Part shown: positions 1 through 10,974 of the stretch, piece after piece
Position numbering within the stretch: the stretch's first letter is position 1
How the letters are laid out: every line of letters begins with the position of its first letter
Origin: Glandiceps talaboti
Lineage: Eukaryota; Hemichordata; Enteropneusta; Spengelidae
Assembly (NCBI RefSeq): GCF_964340395.1
Contig: NC_135566.1
Location: 18,257,501 to 18,302,500 of the forward strand
Length of the DNA stretch: 45,000 nucleotides
Direction of reading: 5' to 3'
Position numbers and translations under genes: made by a program
The notes under the pieces: generated by a model
The model's input: the letters and a program-made list of their open reading frames with translations, nothing else
Told to the model about the DNA's origin: nothing
The model's database searches: none

Positions 1-1329
1 CAAAATAAAGTTACAATACACAACTTCCCAGCCAAATGAGCCGATGTCCACTTTAGTTAGTAAATAAGACTTAACTAGAACAGAGTGATGAGCTTATTGC
101 AGTGAAGAAAGTGTTATGTACAAGGCAAAGAAGGAAGCTACAAATGTATATGCTAATGTATAAGTAATCCATTCTCTTTAAAAATGCTTTCTCAATAAAC
201 TTTGTCATATTTGTCACTTTTCTTTACACCAAGTACTTAATTAGTCTTTCATTGTCTGGCAAATCAGAGTACTCATCGTCAAAATCAAAATGTACATTCC
301 GAAGGTTATTATTTTAAGTTTCATTGTTAGTTTGCACGTGTCTGATTAGAATAATATGCAAGCTGTAGGCTTTAGGTACGCTTTACTTGGTTTGTACAGA
401 ATAAGAATAATTTGTACATATTATAGGGCTCTCTTGTTACTTTGTAATCATTTGTGAGTGATTTGTACCTTTAATGTATTTTTTTTAACTGTGTACGCTA
501 GCCCACGTGTCATTGTAAGCCTAACAAATATTTCTTTTAGGTTTGCAATGATACTAAGCATGTAAGTAATAGTGCTCCACTGTAGGACAACTTCATTTTC
601 TTAGATAAAGCCAAAGGTCTTGTAAAAAACAAATCTCATATACCCTAAAGTTACTTGTCACAATATTATGTATCTATATAACTAACCTCTGCGTGCTTAT
701 CTTCTGACAATTAAAATAGTTTGTCAATGTATATCTCCGAAAACGAACTTGCTGATACTACATGGTGTAACAGTGTATTTGTATTGTAAGTACGGTGTTT
801 GTCCGTCATTTTATTTTGGCGAGATCACGTGATCGTTATTGAATCTATCATCGCCCCATCTGTATAATCTTCTTATACTGTCCACGTCTAAATTACTCTA
901 ATAAAAAAAAAATAATATGCTGAAAAAATGACTATGATGAGAAGAGAATGTACCGCCAATAAAAGTACTGGGTTTTTCTTATAACTTTACCCATGTTGAC
1001 CTTGACCCCTATAATTTAATATGTAAAACACCATATATCTACCATACATTAAACAATGTCTATATTCCTTACACGTTATAGTTTTTCTCTAGCTGCACCA
1101 CAGCCATATCTGTCATAAAAATTCACATTGCTACTGTAACATAACTGTCAAAGTTAGTTAAGTACAGACTCAATTATATGTAAATACATGTTATCAAAAT
1201 TGAGTATTCGTGCATCATCATCTTGGTCTGTGCAGCCATACATTACCATGGTAACTTAGATTACACTTAACGAATACTGATCACAAAAAATATCCATAGC
1301 TTTACTGCAGTGTACATTAATTCTGTGAT
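1..1329. other. AT-rich intergenic DNA, nothing recognised
   Basis: I see no open frame with protein-like composition, no tandem array and no RNA gene here. There are scattered A and T runs only. Confidence 0.6.
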
Positions 1330-1545
1330 CTTCTCCAGCCATATATACACACAATGGCACTGACTTGCACTCTCCTTCTACAAAGCAAGAACCTGCTTAC
1401 AACAACAAGTCGCTCATTCACATACAACGCCCCCAGACTATGGAACTCTGATATTTGCCACTTGATATTCGACAAGCCTCCGGCCTGGATTGTTTCAAAA
1501 CAAAACTGAAGACTTATTAACCAAAGTATATTGTGTGCTTTAGCC
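1330..1545 (+). pseudogene. Relic of a non-LTR retrotransposon RT C-terminus
   Basis: The plus strand between about 1380 and 1455 reads SRSFTYNAPRLWNS. This resembles the 'S-F-x-x-x-A-P-R-L-W-N-S-L-P' signature near the end of many CR1/Jockey-type reverse transcriptase ORFs. About 50 bases on, another frame reads GLDCFKTKL-like residues (LFQNKT in the shifted frame), which normally follow that signature. Stops and frame changes lie between the pieces, so the copy is dead. The boundaries are approximate and the clade is not fixed. Confidence 0.5.
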
Positions 1546-2970
1546 ATTCAACGCTACTGAACAAAACATTACTCTGGAAATGCGTCGCTATAGAAATTTG
1601 ACTGATGGATTGATTGGTTGATATTGAAAACATAACGGGAGCCATTCAGTTTGTGTCTGGTTTCATTCTGGAGGGATAGAACAATTCAACGTTTTTGACA
1701 TAATACGATACTTGGATATTATTTATAATATGGAGGAATTAAATCGAAAGTCACATTTAGTTTACTTGTATGTATTTGGTGGTCGGATTGCTAATACACA
1801 GAACTATTAAGTGTTATATAGTCACGTCGTTTTCATATAGCCTTCCGTGATTGACTTAGATGGTATCACTTGGTATGGACTATTGTCTCATAGTGACCTC
1901 GGTTTGGATATAGGGGCATTAGTTGTGTTCTTTTCCCCAGAGCAATATTCATAGTATATTGACAGAAGTCGGGTATCAGGGATTTGATATATGCCTGACA
2001 ATGTGATGTGTTATAATAGTCAAACACTTTTTATCTGGCAATTTCAGACCCCTCGTACTGTTATGTAGCAACCATTTTCACAGATTCTAGTTGGCTACAC
2101 GTAAGTACGAGATTTGTACGTGACCTCCTATGGTATTGTGTCAGATGTAGGTACCAGGCACTCATAGAACAAACGACAATTATAAAAGTCTATGTTGCAA
2201 ATAAAGAAATCGCGCCAAGTGCACTTTATCAGATTTTATTGAGATTGGTCATCAGTAGTTATCCTGAAAATACTAAAAAGCCAAATGAATAAAGATTCAA
2301 CAGAGTTATGGCTCATGACATTTCAATTGTACATTCGTAAATTTTATTACATCTACATTTTGTATAGACGCACGCTTTCATCTCGGTAGTTACCTTATAA
2401 TCGACCAATGTCAACACGATTGTTTTGGAAATAACGAACCAACAAGCAAACGATCTGAGTCGTTCATCACCCGACCTATTCAAACTTGTACTTTTTTCAA
2501 AACAAATCATTCTAGGCATTGATCATTTTTAAATGTTATTAAATTTTGTTATTCTTGTTGCTGAGTGTTAAATGTATAATTTTATTTCAAAATTAAAGAA
2601 AACAAAACCCAGATTTGATGACATAAAATAGTTACAGAAAATAAAGATTCCATATTGCTGTCAGAAAAAAGGAGAAGTCAAGTTCACATGTCAAGGAGTG
2701 GGGACAATTCTCGAAATTTCGTATCACCTATAGAAGAGTCTTTAAATACAACCTACAGATGACAGAGCTGAACTCCCAAAGACTAGATTTTTGACGTACT
2801 ACCGACGTTGATTGTCGTGACCAAGGTAAATATGCCCACGCCACCGCATTATCCCCAATATCTTACCACAGTATTCCTCCTTTGTGCATACGTGAAATAA
2901 ATATGACATCCAACAGCACTCACATACCCTGTGGTTATGAGAAAATGGCTATTTCAATTACTCCTTTACC
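1546..2970. other. Intergenic DNA, nothing recognised
   Basis: AT-rich unique-looking sequence. The short ORFs here have no family signature or splice-supported continuation that I can see. Confidence 0.55.
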
Positions 2971-3128
<158 letters not shown>

Positions 3129-3509
3129 CAGGACATCGATATCTGAAGGATATTTTGATAAGACAATACAATATTATATGGTATGGTACATGTATACCAT
3201 CATATTTATCAGTATACCAAGAAGTGTCGTTCTTTACCCCTTTTCAGGATTTTTCTTTTGCTTTTGTCTGTGTGCATCCGAACACACAATTTCTTCATTA
3301 ACTGGATGAGGCTCGAGGTGGTATTGTCCGGCGTGTCATCAATTACGCCGACTTCACCATCATCGCGTAGCTGTTTCCATGGTATCATGTGACTTGGAAC
3401 TGCAATCAAGCATCCTGTTGCGTTCGTCCACTAAATACATCCACAGTCTTCATCGAATTCACCGCCTATTGAAATCTACACGATAGAAATCTACAACAAA
3501 TAGTCAAGC
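3129..3509. other. Upstream region of the GPCR gene
   Basis: Non-repetitive sequence between the purine tract and the receptor start. An in-frame TAG at 3501-3503 lies three codons before the ATG, so the receptor frame does not extend upstream without splicing. No TATA box or other promoter element can be assigned confidently. Confidence 0.45.
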
Positions 3510-4715
3510 ATGTCGCCTACCAAACTTGAAACCTTATCCGATATTATCAGCTGTGTAATCTACTGCATTATTTTCATCTTTGGATCTCTCGGAAATGTCT
3601 TGGTTTGTCACATTGTATCGACCAATCGAAAGATGCGGACACCATCTAACGTACAGTTGGTGTCTCTGGCTATAGCAGACCTTACGGTGTGTGCGATCGC
3701 CTCTCCAATACGCCTCTACCTCACTGCAACAGTCGTCAAAGATGACGTGAGTGTGCTGAAATTTTCAGACGGATTCAAGATCATCTGTAAGCTTCAAACA
3801 TTCCTAACTAATGCATCGTGTCTTGTCAGTATTGTAACCCTGGCGACATTGAGCATCGCAAGATCGTGTGCTATTGTTGGAAATGTATCAAGGGAAACGA
3901 TGAAACGCGTCATCGCTGTTTTTATCGTGCTTAGTTGCGTGATTGGCACAGCTCTGGCATCCATAAAAGTGAGCACGGGTGAACACTCATATATATCTTG
4001 TTTTATAATAGCCGGAGCAACCCATACAAACGAAACTTTAACTCTGCTAGCAATGCTCATCATATTACTCGGCCTGACAGTCATCGCTGTGTCCCACATC
4101 AGTATCTTTATTAAAAGCAGACAACATCAACAATCCGTTGTTCCGTGGCTTCAGTCTCCGGCATCAGTCTCAGCGCAATCTTCAGCAATAATGAGAACAG
4201 ACATCGCAACATTGAGGATCTCCACCGTTCTTATTGTTTGCTACATTGGTACTTACCTACCGATGGCTGTGTACTATTTTTTGATGATGAATGGAAAAGT
4301 ACCGGAAAACACGCACTATATAAACGTAACTTTTGCACTGGTTTATCTTGGTAGCATGGTAAACCCTATCGTGTATACACTCATGTCAAAATCATTTCGA
4401 AAGTACATTCGTCTCAGAAACAACGCAGTCGAGTCAACCTCCTCTAGATCCCCAAGAGAAAGTGAGAGAATGCAGAAAACCGTCGAATTGAAAGAAGGAC
4501 ATGTCGAAGGACAAGTCACTTTTGACGCGCAAGTACTAGTTGCGGGCGAACAACCATTTCCGTCAACATCAAAATCACGCGAACAAGACAACTTATATTG
4601 TTATCAAAATAAGGTTATTTTACCTGTCGTGTCTCCGGACATTTCTAGTGATGGACCAACGTGTATTAATGGCAGATCTAAGTCTGATGGCGGTCACAAT
4701 GGAGACTGGATATAA
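3510..4715 (+). CDS. Rhodopsin-family (class A) orphan G protein-coupled receptor, intronless
   Basis: A seven-helix plasma membrane receptor of 401 aa in one uninterrupted frame. TM1 carries G28-N29 (N1.50), TM2 has LAIAD with D57 (2.50), Cys93 (3.25) can pair with Cys164 in ECL2, and TM7 has NPIVY (285-289) followed by helix 8 SKSFRKYI. The N-terminus before TM1 is only about 10 residues and there is no signal peptide. Departures from the class are clear: the DRY position reads A117-R118-S119, there is no Trp in TM4, TM5 has Gly at the usual Pro5.50 and His at Tyr5.58, and the CWxP position reads TYLP (248-251). N174-E-T in ECL2 is a possible glycosylation site. The roughly 100-residue tail is Ser/Thr/Glu-rich. 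The start is supported by an in-frame stop nine bases upstream. The ligand is unknown; a peptide, amine or melatonin-like subgroup cannot be chosen from this sequence. Confidence 0.93.
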   Translation: MSPTKLETLSDIISCVIYCIIFIFGSLGNVLVCHIVSTNRKMRTPSNVQLVSLAIADLTVCAIASPIRLYLTATVVKDDVSVLKFSDGFKIICKLQTFLTNASCLVSIVTLATLSIARSCAIVGNVSRETMKRVIAVFIVLSCVIGTALASIKVSTGEHSYISCFIIAGATHTNETLTLLAMLIILLGLTVIAVSHISIFIKSRQHQQSVVPWLQSPASVSAQSSAIMRTDIATLRISTVLIVCYIGTYLPMAVYYFLMMNGKVPENTHYINVTFALVYLGSMVNPIVYTLMSKSFRKYIRLRNNAVESTSSRSPRESERMQKTVELKEGHVEGQVTFDAQVLVAGEQPFPSTSKSREQDNLYCYQNKVILPVVSPDISSDGPTCINGRSKSDGGHNGDWI

Positions 4716-4935
4716 ATGTAACTTTAATGTCTAAATAATTCGTGACTTATTCGAATTGTTTGGAAGATTCAATTGCCTGTTCAACGTTAACTGTTTTGAA
4801 ACATTTCGATAAAACTGATTGTATATATACTCTTAAAGAGCCAATACCGGCTTGCCAAATTTATTTGATGTATGTGGATTATCTCGTCTAAGGAGTTTTT
4901 GAATATGTCGTGTAATTTGATGATAATTTGGTGAT
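4716..4935 (+). other. Probable 3' UTR of the GPCR gene
   Basis: AT-rich sequence directly after the TAA. The first good AATAAA that I see downstream is at 5133-5138, inside the following duplication, so the real 3' end may lie there. Confidence 0.35.
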
Positions 4936-5905
4936 CACAAAGTCTTTCAATAGTTCAATGTAGGAAAATTCATTTACGATGGGGGGGGGGGGGGTTGAGA
5001 CATTTTAGTTCTCATCCTACACAATTAATTTTACTTTTAATGGATGTTTTGTACCCCTAAATACAAATATTTCTTTTTAAAAAAATGAGAAATAGAAGAA
5101 CTTTTGTCATGATAGTAAATACATGGCACTAAAATAAAGTAAAGTGTAGACAAAAGAACTATTCTTTACTCACTACATACTGGCTATGTATTCAAAGCAC
5201 TACATACTACTATATACTGATTTGAAATTGATTGTGTGGTTTAAAAAGCAATTTTCAATTTTAGACAATTTAGTTACAAGGGGGAGGGGGGGGGGGTCTG
5301 GGGCCTAAGTATAAGAATTTAGTTTTTTAGTATTCTACATTGAATTATTGATCTCGCCCCTAAGTCTTTACTAATGTTGGTAAATCGTAGACAAATGTTT
5401 ATTAACATTGCTGCATCCTATCGTCTGGATTGTCAAAATTTGAATTACAATTTTTATATTTTAGGGGTGAGATCAGTAGTTCAAAGTAGGACAAAAGCGC
5501 AATTCTTTTAATTTTGGGAGTAGGGGAGGGGGAAGGATCATTTTAATTCTCCCCGACAAAACGATTTTTTAATTCTAATGGAATCTGTTGTGTATTCCTA
5601 AATGCAAATATTTCTAATTAAAAACTGTCGACAAATCGACAAATTGCACTATAATAGTAAATGTATGTCAGTGTCAATAACACTACATAGTGACTTTGTA
5701 TTCATATAGCTCTACATACTAATACATAATAATTAGAATTAATTGTGCTGTCTGAAACAGTTATAAATTATTTTGGTATGAGGGTAGAAGGGGGGGGGGT
5801 GGTGTAGAGTCTGAATACTAGTTAAAAGAATTTAGTTTTTTTTATCCTGCATTGAACTATTGACCATCTCGCCAAAAGTACGAACATTCCTGAAAAAGTA
5901 TAAGT
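4936..5905. repeat. Diverged tandem duplication, two copies of about 0.45 kb
   Basis: Copy A (about 4936-5370) and copy B (about 5480-5905) share the same order of landmarks: a G-run, a TTTTAGTTCTC or TTTTAATTCTC stretch, TAAATRCAAATATTTCT, CACTACATA, ACATACTA, a second G-run, AAGAATTTAGTTTTTT and then TGAAYTATTGA followed by TCTCGCC. They differ by many substitutions and small indels. No coding capacity is visible. Confidence 0.75.
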
Positions 5906-5978
5906 TGTTACATAGCGATCTGCTAAAAAATAATGGTAGCTCTTACTAATAATGTAGTAATGTTGGCATTAATTTTGT

Positions 5979-6505
5979 TTAGCCAGGCCTTAAAATGTAG
6001 CAATGTTTAATACTGAGACATTTGTTAAGCCAGGAAATAAAATGTAGCACTGTTAATAAGATATTTATTGAGCCAGATGATAAAATGTAGCAGTGTTAGT
6101 AAAATATTTGTTAAGCCAGGCGATACAATGTAGCACTGTTAGTAAGATATTTATTGAGCCAGACGATAAAATGAAGCAGTGTTACTGAGATATTTGTTAA
6201 GCCAGGCAATAAAATGTAGCAATATTAGTAAGATATACACTAAGCTAAGAGATAAAATGTAGCAGTGTTAGTATATTTGTTAAGCCAGGCGATAAAATGT
6301 AGCACTGTTAGTAAGGTATTTATTGAGCCAGGCGATAAAATGTAGCAGTGTTAGTATATTTGTTAAGCCAGGCGATAAAATGTAGCAGTGTTAGTATATT
6401 TGTTAAGCCAAGCGATAAAATGCAGTGTATTAAGATATTTACTGAGCCAGACGATAAAATGAAGCAGTGTTTGTAGGATATTTATTGAGCCGGGCGATAA
6501 ATTGA
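5979..6505. repeat. 43-bp minisatellite, about 13 units, two alternating unit types
   Basis: The unit is a 43-bp sequence containing AAGCCAGGCGATAAAATGTA and GCASTGTTAGTAAGATA; several units are 40 bp because three bases are missing before the final ATA. Units starting TTTGTTAAGCCAGG and units starting TTTATTGAGCCAGA alternate over much of the array, suggesting an 86-bp higher-order dimer. The array runs straight into the (TAAA)n tract. Confidence 0.92.
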
Positions 6506-6510
6506 AGTTA

Positions 6511-6532
6511 ATAAATAAATAAATAAGTAAAA

Positions 6533-6575
<43 letters not shown>

Positions 6576-6650
6576 ATAGATAAATAAATAAATAAATAAA
6601 TAAATAAACCAATAAAAAATAAATAAATGTATTAAAAATAAATAAGTGAA
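6511..6650. repeat. (TAAA)n microsatellite
   Basis: A near-perfect AAAT tetranucleotide tract to about 6608, then a degenerate AT-rich tail to about 6650. It produces a spurious Ile/Tyr/Leu-rich ORF on the minus strand. Confidence 0.95.
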
Positions 6651-6659
6651 TAGAAATAG

Positions 6660-7193
6660 AATAGAATATAATAAAGAATAAAAAAAAACCATTTCTCTCA
6701 AATAATCGAAATCTTGTTAGTTGCCAGTGCAGTTCGAAACCAGCTGATAAAAATCAGATGTAATGAATACGTCGTGATCTCTTTATTAGTTATCTGTATC
6801 TACTATTTCTTTATCGTTTTGTGTCGTTTGTTTTTTATTTTATTTTTCTGAGAGTGAACAGCTTCTTCCTTCAACAGAACACTTTAGGAACAAGGCACTC
6901 ACTCACGGAAAACCCCAAAAAAAAGCAACAATAAACGTAGGAAATAGAGGTCAATAAAGAAATTACGTAAAATGAGAAACGCGCAGATCTAAAATACTAG
7001 TAGTTGTTGATATGATCACTAAAATATTAATGACGATGACCATAGCAACCATTACTTATTGTTCTCTTAATTGTACAACATGGAATCAATGTGAACTACG
7101 TGTCACATACAACGTTCAGTTAAAACACTGTCTAAGAAAAGGTGAGATCGTCTTCACTCTCAATCTATATAATACTCATGAACATCGTTGTAT
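6660..7193. other. Intergenic DNA, nothing recognised
   Basis: Unique-looking AT-rich sequence with no coding or repeat structure that I can support. Confidence 0.5.
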
Positions 7194-7995
7194 GTATTCA
7201 ATTCAATTCAATTCAATTAAGGTTTATTTGCATAAACTAGGCCACTGGCCTTCGTTACATATCACAGCCTCATAAGCTTCATAGGTTCAAAGGTTACTTG
7301 ACAAAAAAAAAAAAGTTTCACAAATAAGACAAAAATTACATTTCGCTATTATTTTGTCTTTTCTTAAAGCTTTTGAAAATAAATTTAGCCAGTCCAATGG
7401 TTTCATATCTGTCTTTTGTATGCATAAGTTTAATAAAAGTGTAATAGGTTCTGTTTTCTAGATGATGGGGTAAAATATATTTGGTTCGTAATTCCTCAGA
7501 GTAGGGGCATGTCAAAATATAATGAAATTCATCATCTACCTCACTTTTAGTGCAAAATTTACAAATCCTCTAATTTCTTTCTATATTCAACTGTCTTCCT
7601 TTTACACATACCAGTTGGCTATCACATGAACATCTAATATGTGCAATAGCTGAAATAAGATATTTGTCTGGTAAATCTGTAATGTATTTCTCTGGTTCTA
7701 AAAGTGACTTAAAGTTTCTGTAGTGATAAAGTGTTTTATCCTCTTGAATATTAGTATGCCATTCCTGGTGTGCTACTTCAATGACTCTAGACATAAATAA
7801 TGACAAAAAATATTCTTGATTGGCAAGCTCTTGAGCCATCCATGCATAAATAAAACCATATCTTATAGGCCCTACAGGGAAGCCTTGAGTTATCCATGTG
7901 AATCAAAATTAACCAATATTTAATACAGCGTTTAACACAATCAACAAAACGAGGCATTCTACCACATTCACCCAACACCGCATTACTGGACGTAT
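7194..7995 (-). mobile_element. 3' end of a CR1/L2-like non-LTR retrotransposon, decayed
   Basis: On the minus strand a discontinuous frame ends with the zinc-finger-like tail typical of LINE ORF2 proteins: ICKFC, then DDEFHYILTC (C-x2-C...H-x4-C), stopping at about 7340. Upstream are QEWHTNI (7740-7775) and LGECGRMP (about 7970), motifs found just after the RT domain in such elements. A TAG stop interrupts the frame at about 7572 and the frame changes near 7840. After the coding part come about 100 bases of 3' UTR and a TTGAA pentamer tail (7198-7217), the microsatellite tail expected for this group. The 5' side is cut off by the (TATG)n array. The copy cannot be active. Confidence 0.72.
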
Positions 7996-7999
7996 CGTT

Positions 8000-8254
8000 G
8001 TATGTATGTATGTATGTATGTATGTATGTATGTATGTATGTATGTATGTATGTATGTATGTATGTAGGTAGGTAGGTAGGTAGGTAGGTAGGTAGGTATG
8101 TATGTATGTATGTGTGTATGTGTGTATGTATGTATGTGTGTATGTGTGTGTATGTATGTATGTATGTATGTATGTGTGTGTATGTATGTATGTGTGTGTG
8201 TATGTATGTGTGTATGTATGTATGTATGTATGTATGTATGTATGTATGTATGTA

Positions 8255-8306
<52 letters not shown>
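8000..8306. repeat. Compound (TATG)n-(TAGG)n-(TATG/TG)n-(TG)n microsatellite
   Basis: (TATG)n at 8000-8064, (TAGG)8 at 8065-8098, mixed TATG/TGTG units to about 8258, then pure (TG)n to 8306. The ORFs of Val-Cys-Met or His-Thr-Tyr repeats across it are not genes. Confidence 0.97.
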
Positions 8307-8568
8307 ATTTCCAATCTAATCAGGGGTTTTTTAAACTTCAGGCGTGTTCTATTGGGTACTATTTGGTACGTGCGAATATTATAACTTTTCACACGTATAA
8401 CCGTTAATCACGCGCGGTTGTCGTTCTGTTCCATAACTTTCGGATGTGTTCAGGTGTTTACCTAACATGTCTAAAGCTCGCTGATAACACCTTGAAAAAG
8501 AATATTTATTCGAAACGTCGGATTTTACATTATTTTTTCCGGACTGACTTACAAGTTCCATATGCATA
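8307..8568 (+). mobile_element. Possible terminal fragment of a Penelope-like or related element
   Basis: Between two (TATG)n arrays lies a 260-bp segment containing GCTCGCTGATAACACC and, 24 bases on, TTCGAAACGTCGGATTTT. A CTGATGA box followed by CGAAACGTC is common at the ends of Penelope-like elements, where it is the core of a hammerhead ribozyme. Here the first box reads CTGATAA, one base off, and the stem between the boxes is weak. The assignment is an inference from motif memory. Confidence 0.3.
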
Positions 8569-8601
<33 letters not shown>

Positions 8602-8661
8602 ATGTATGTATGTATGTATGTATGTATGTATGTATGTATGTATGTATGTATGTTTGTTTGT
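8569..8661. repeat. (TG)n-(TATG)n microsatellite
   Basis: A short TG tract followed by about 18 TATG units ending in TTTG TTTG. Confidence 0.96.
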
Positions 8662-9717
8662 TAAATTCATTACCTGTGGAAATAGTCCGAATGAAACAAA
8701 TATTTGAAAATCAACCGATTCTCCGTTGTCAAGGCGTGATATAATAACCCTTGATAGGTCACGTTATATAATTCTCAAATAAGAAGTCATGATGAAACTT
8801 ATATGTTAATTTAAAAATCCCAAATCCAAATTTCACCCATGTGGCCACTTTAAACACAATAGAATCACCAATGCAATATTTTAGAGATATTATCATGATT
8901 CATGCCGTAGTATAGCAATAATTAATAAATTATTGTTATTGTCTCGTGTTAAAGGAACAAAAACACCGCAAATGTTATATCTACTACGGTCCCACGAAGG
9001 AAAGGAGTGCAGTGATATTCTGTATTAACTTTCTACTTTTACAATATTTCATAGAAATGCGTTGTCGGTTGGAAGTTATAACGCAAGGTCTTTTATTGTC
9101 AACTCAGACCACTCTATAGCATTTTATAAAGAGGTGTACCAGTCGTCAAACAAGGTGCTAATTGCACATATGCACAAGGAGATTCGCAGACCTAGGTTAT
9201 CAATATAAAAATGGGCTTATAATGACTTCGGCGCTGATTTACGTTGATGATATTCACAATGACGTCACTAGCGTACAGATGTTGAACAATTCGAGATAAT
9301 GTGCTCACATGCACAAATTTGATGTATGAATTTCCCGTTCTCTCCTTTCTTCTATATCTAGTTAAATATTCCCCTTCATTGTTGACTTAATAAGAGTGGT
9401 GTCTATAGTCTTCGAAAATGTAACCCGATTGGATATTCACTCTGTTTACTGGCAGATTAAAAACCTTTTGTTTTCTTCCTCTCTTACCTATCCCCTTTTC
9501 ATGAAAATGAGTATAAATAAATAAATAGTCGACTGGCTCGACATAAAATGTCACCAACACTCCTTCTTGGAGTTTCAAAATCTGGCGTAACAAAAATCGT
9601 TAACAAAAATTGCTACAGTTTCTTTGGGTAGCCTACCGGCAAAGAAAATATAGCAATTTTCGTTATGTCAGATTATGAAAGAAGTTTATTTCAAGAAACG
9701 CTGTCCTTTACTATCTC
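8662..9717. other. Intergenic DNA; one short inverted pair near 9580-9680
   Basis: There is no coding signal. At about 9581-9620 and 9650-9672 an imperfect inverted pair is visible (TGGCGTAACAAAAATCG against CGTTATGTCAG), possibly the remains of a small foldback element next to the larger one that follows. Confidence 0.4.
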
Positions 9718-10103
9718 AGCAGGTACAACCGCAGACATCAGACCGTTGACGAACGGAACCTATTACAAACAGGGAAAGTAAACAGTCAAATGAATTGAAT
9801 TAATAACACTTGGCACAGCACTGAGGTTGGAACAGCAGAGACTTGTTACCCACCATGGTTTGATAAGAACAGTTTTATGGCCTCTTTATGTGTATATGGA
9901 ATGCCAGAGAAACTGGAAATTTGTTTTTGAACATGAACTATTATGTAACGAAGCCAAAAAACTGTTCTTATCAAATGATCACATGTAACACAAGTCTCTG
10001 TACTTCCAACAAATGTCAAATGTTATTAACCCAATTCATTTGTTTACTTTCCATGTTTGTAACATGTTCCGTTTGTCAACAGTCTGATGTCTGAGGTTGT
10101 AGT
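9718..10103. mobile_element. Foldback (MITE-like) element with arms of about 150 bp
   Basis: The left arm (9718-9870) and right arm (9957-10103) are reverse complements of each other over most of their length. The left arm reads CAGACATCAGACCGTTGACG and the right arm carries CGTTTGTCAACAGTCTGATG in the expected inverted position; ACTTTCC/GGAAAGT, GAACAG/CTGTTC and AGAGACTTG/CAAGTCTCT also pair. The loop is about 85 bases. No coding region is present, which fits a non-autonomous foldback or MITE. Confidence 0.8.
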
Positions 10104-10194
10104 AGCCAAATCATATACATTGTAATAACATATACTTGTTCAGGCCTGTCAGTAGATTATTTAAATTGTACCAATTGTACTTCAATTTTTGTCG

Positions 10195-10330
10195 AGCGTA
10201 ACAAGAAAATGTAGAAATGTTAATAAGATTATTTGCGGAGCCAAATGATGAGATTTAACAATGCGAGTATGATTTTTGTTTAAGCCAGACGATAAAGTGT
10301 AGCAATGCTAGTAAGATGTTTGTGTGGAGA
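10195..10330. repeat. Dispersed, degraded copy of the 43-bp minisatellite (about 3 units)
   Basis: The segments AAGAAAATGTAGAAATGTTA, GGAGCCAAATGATGAGAT and TAAGCCAGACGATAAAGTGT follow the unit order of the 5979-6505 array at the same spacing, with more mutations. The family is therefore dispersed, not confined to a single locus. Confidence 0.7.
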
Positions 10331-10396
10331 CAGCAGACGATTTGATTCCTTCATCTGACTCCCATTGTATCTATCACCGCCTATGTTATAGTAGTT

Positions 10397-10422
10397 ATTG
10401 TTGTTGTTGTTGTTGTTGTTGG

Positions 10423-10462
<40 letters not shown>

Positions 10463-10463
10463 G
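10397..10463. repeat. (TTG)n microsatellite
   Basis: A trinucleotide tract with a single GGT interruption. Confidence 0.97.
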
Positions 10464-10974
10464 CATTAGTTAAAACGATAATGTACTTTACATCTCACGT
10501 GACTTTTTGAATCAGATTATCAACACTAGATAGGTAGTGAATGGCCGACTGTTAAGTGTATGATAAATACACACGGATCAGTTGATCATTTGAATTTGCC
10601 CACCTTTGACGAAATACGACGGCAGGAACCAAGCTTTCAGGTAGCCAAGATAGGCAAAAATAAAAGCTATTATTGTGAAATGTTGTATAAGGTAATAAGC
10701 AAAGTTATTGCATGGACGTAGTCATAGTAGGGTGGCGTTTCTGATAGTTTTCATGACCATACAGTGTGCATTTCTGGGGAATTCTAGTATTTAAACTGCC
10801 TTGTGTACATGCATGGTTAGTATATTCGCACAACGAACAACCATTCACCATTTGTGTAATCTACCGCATCTAAGTTACTACAACGATTGTTTGGTTTGCG
10901 TTTATCGTATTTGCTGAAACCTCGTTTTCCACTGTAGTAAAAAAAAGTCTGAGAGAAGATCAACATGACTACAG
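10464..10974. other. Intergenic DNA, nothing recognised
   Basis: Unique-looking sequence without supported features. Confidence 0.5.

Noticed and set aside
5979-6505. CRISPR-like regular repeats
   Set aside because: The units are contiguous 43-bp tandem repeats without unique spacers, in a eukaryotic genome.
7787-8407. Several ORFs of 73-201 aa rich in Val-Cys-Met or His-Thr-Tyr
   Set aside because: They read the (TATG)n/(TG)n array; only the tail of the minus-strand ORF (after about 7995) belongs to the LINE relic.
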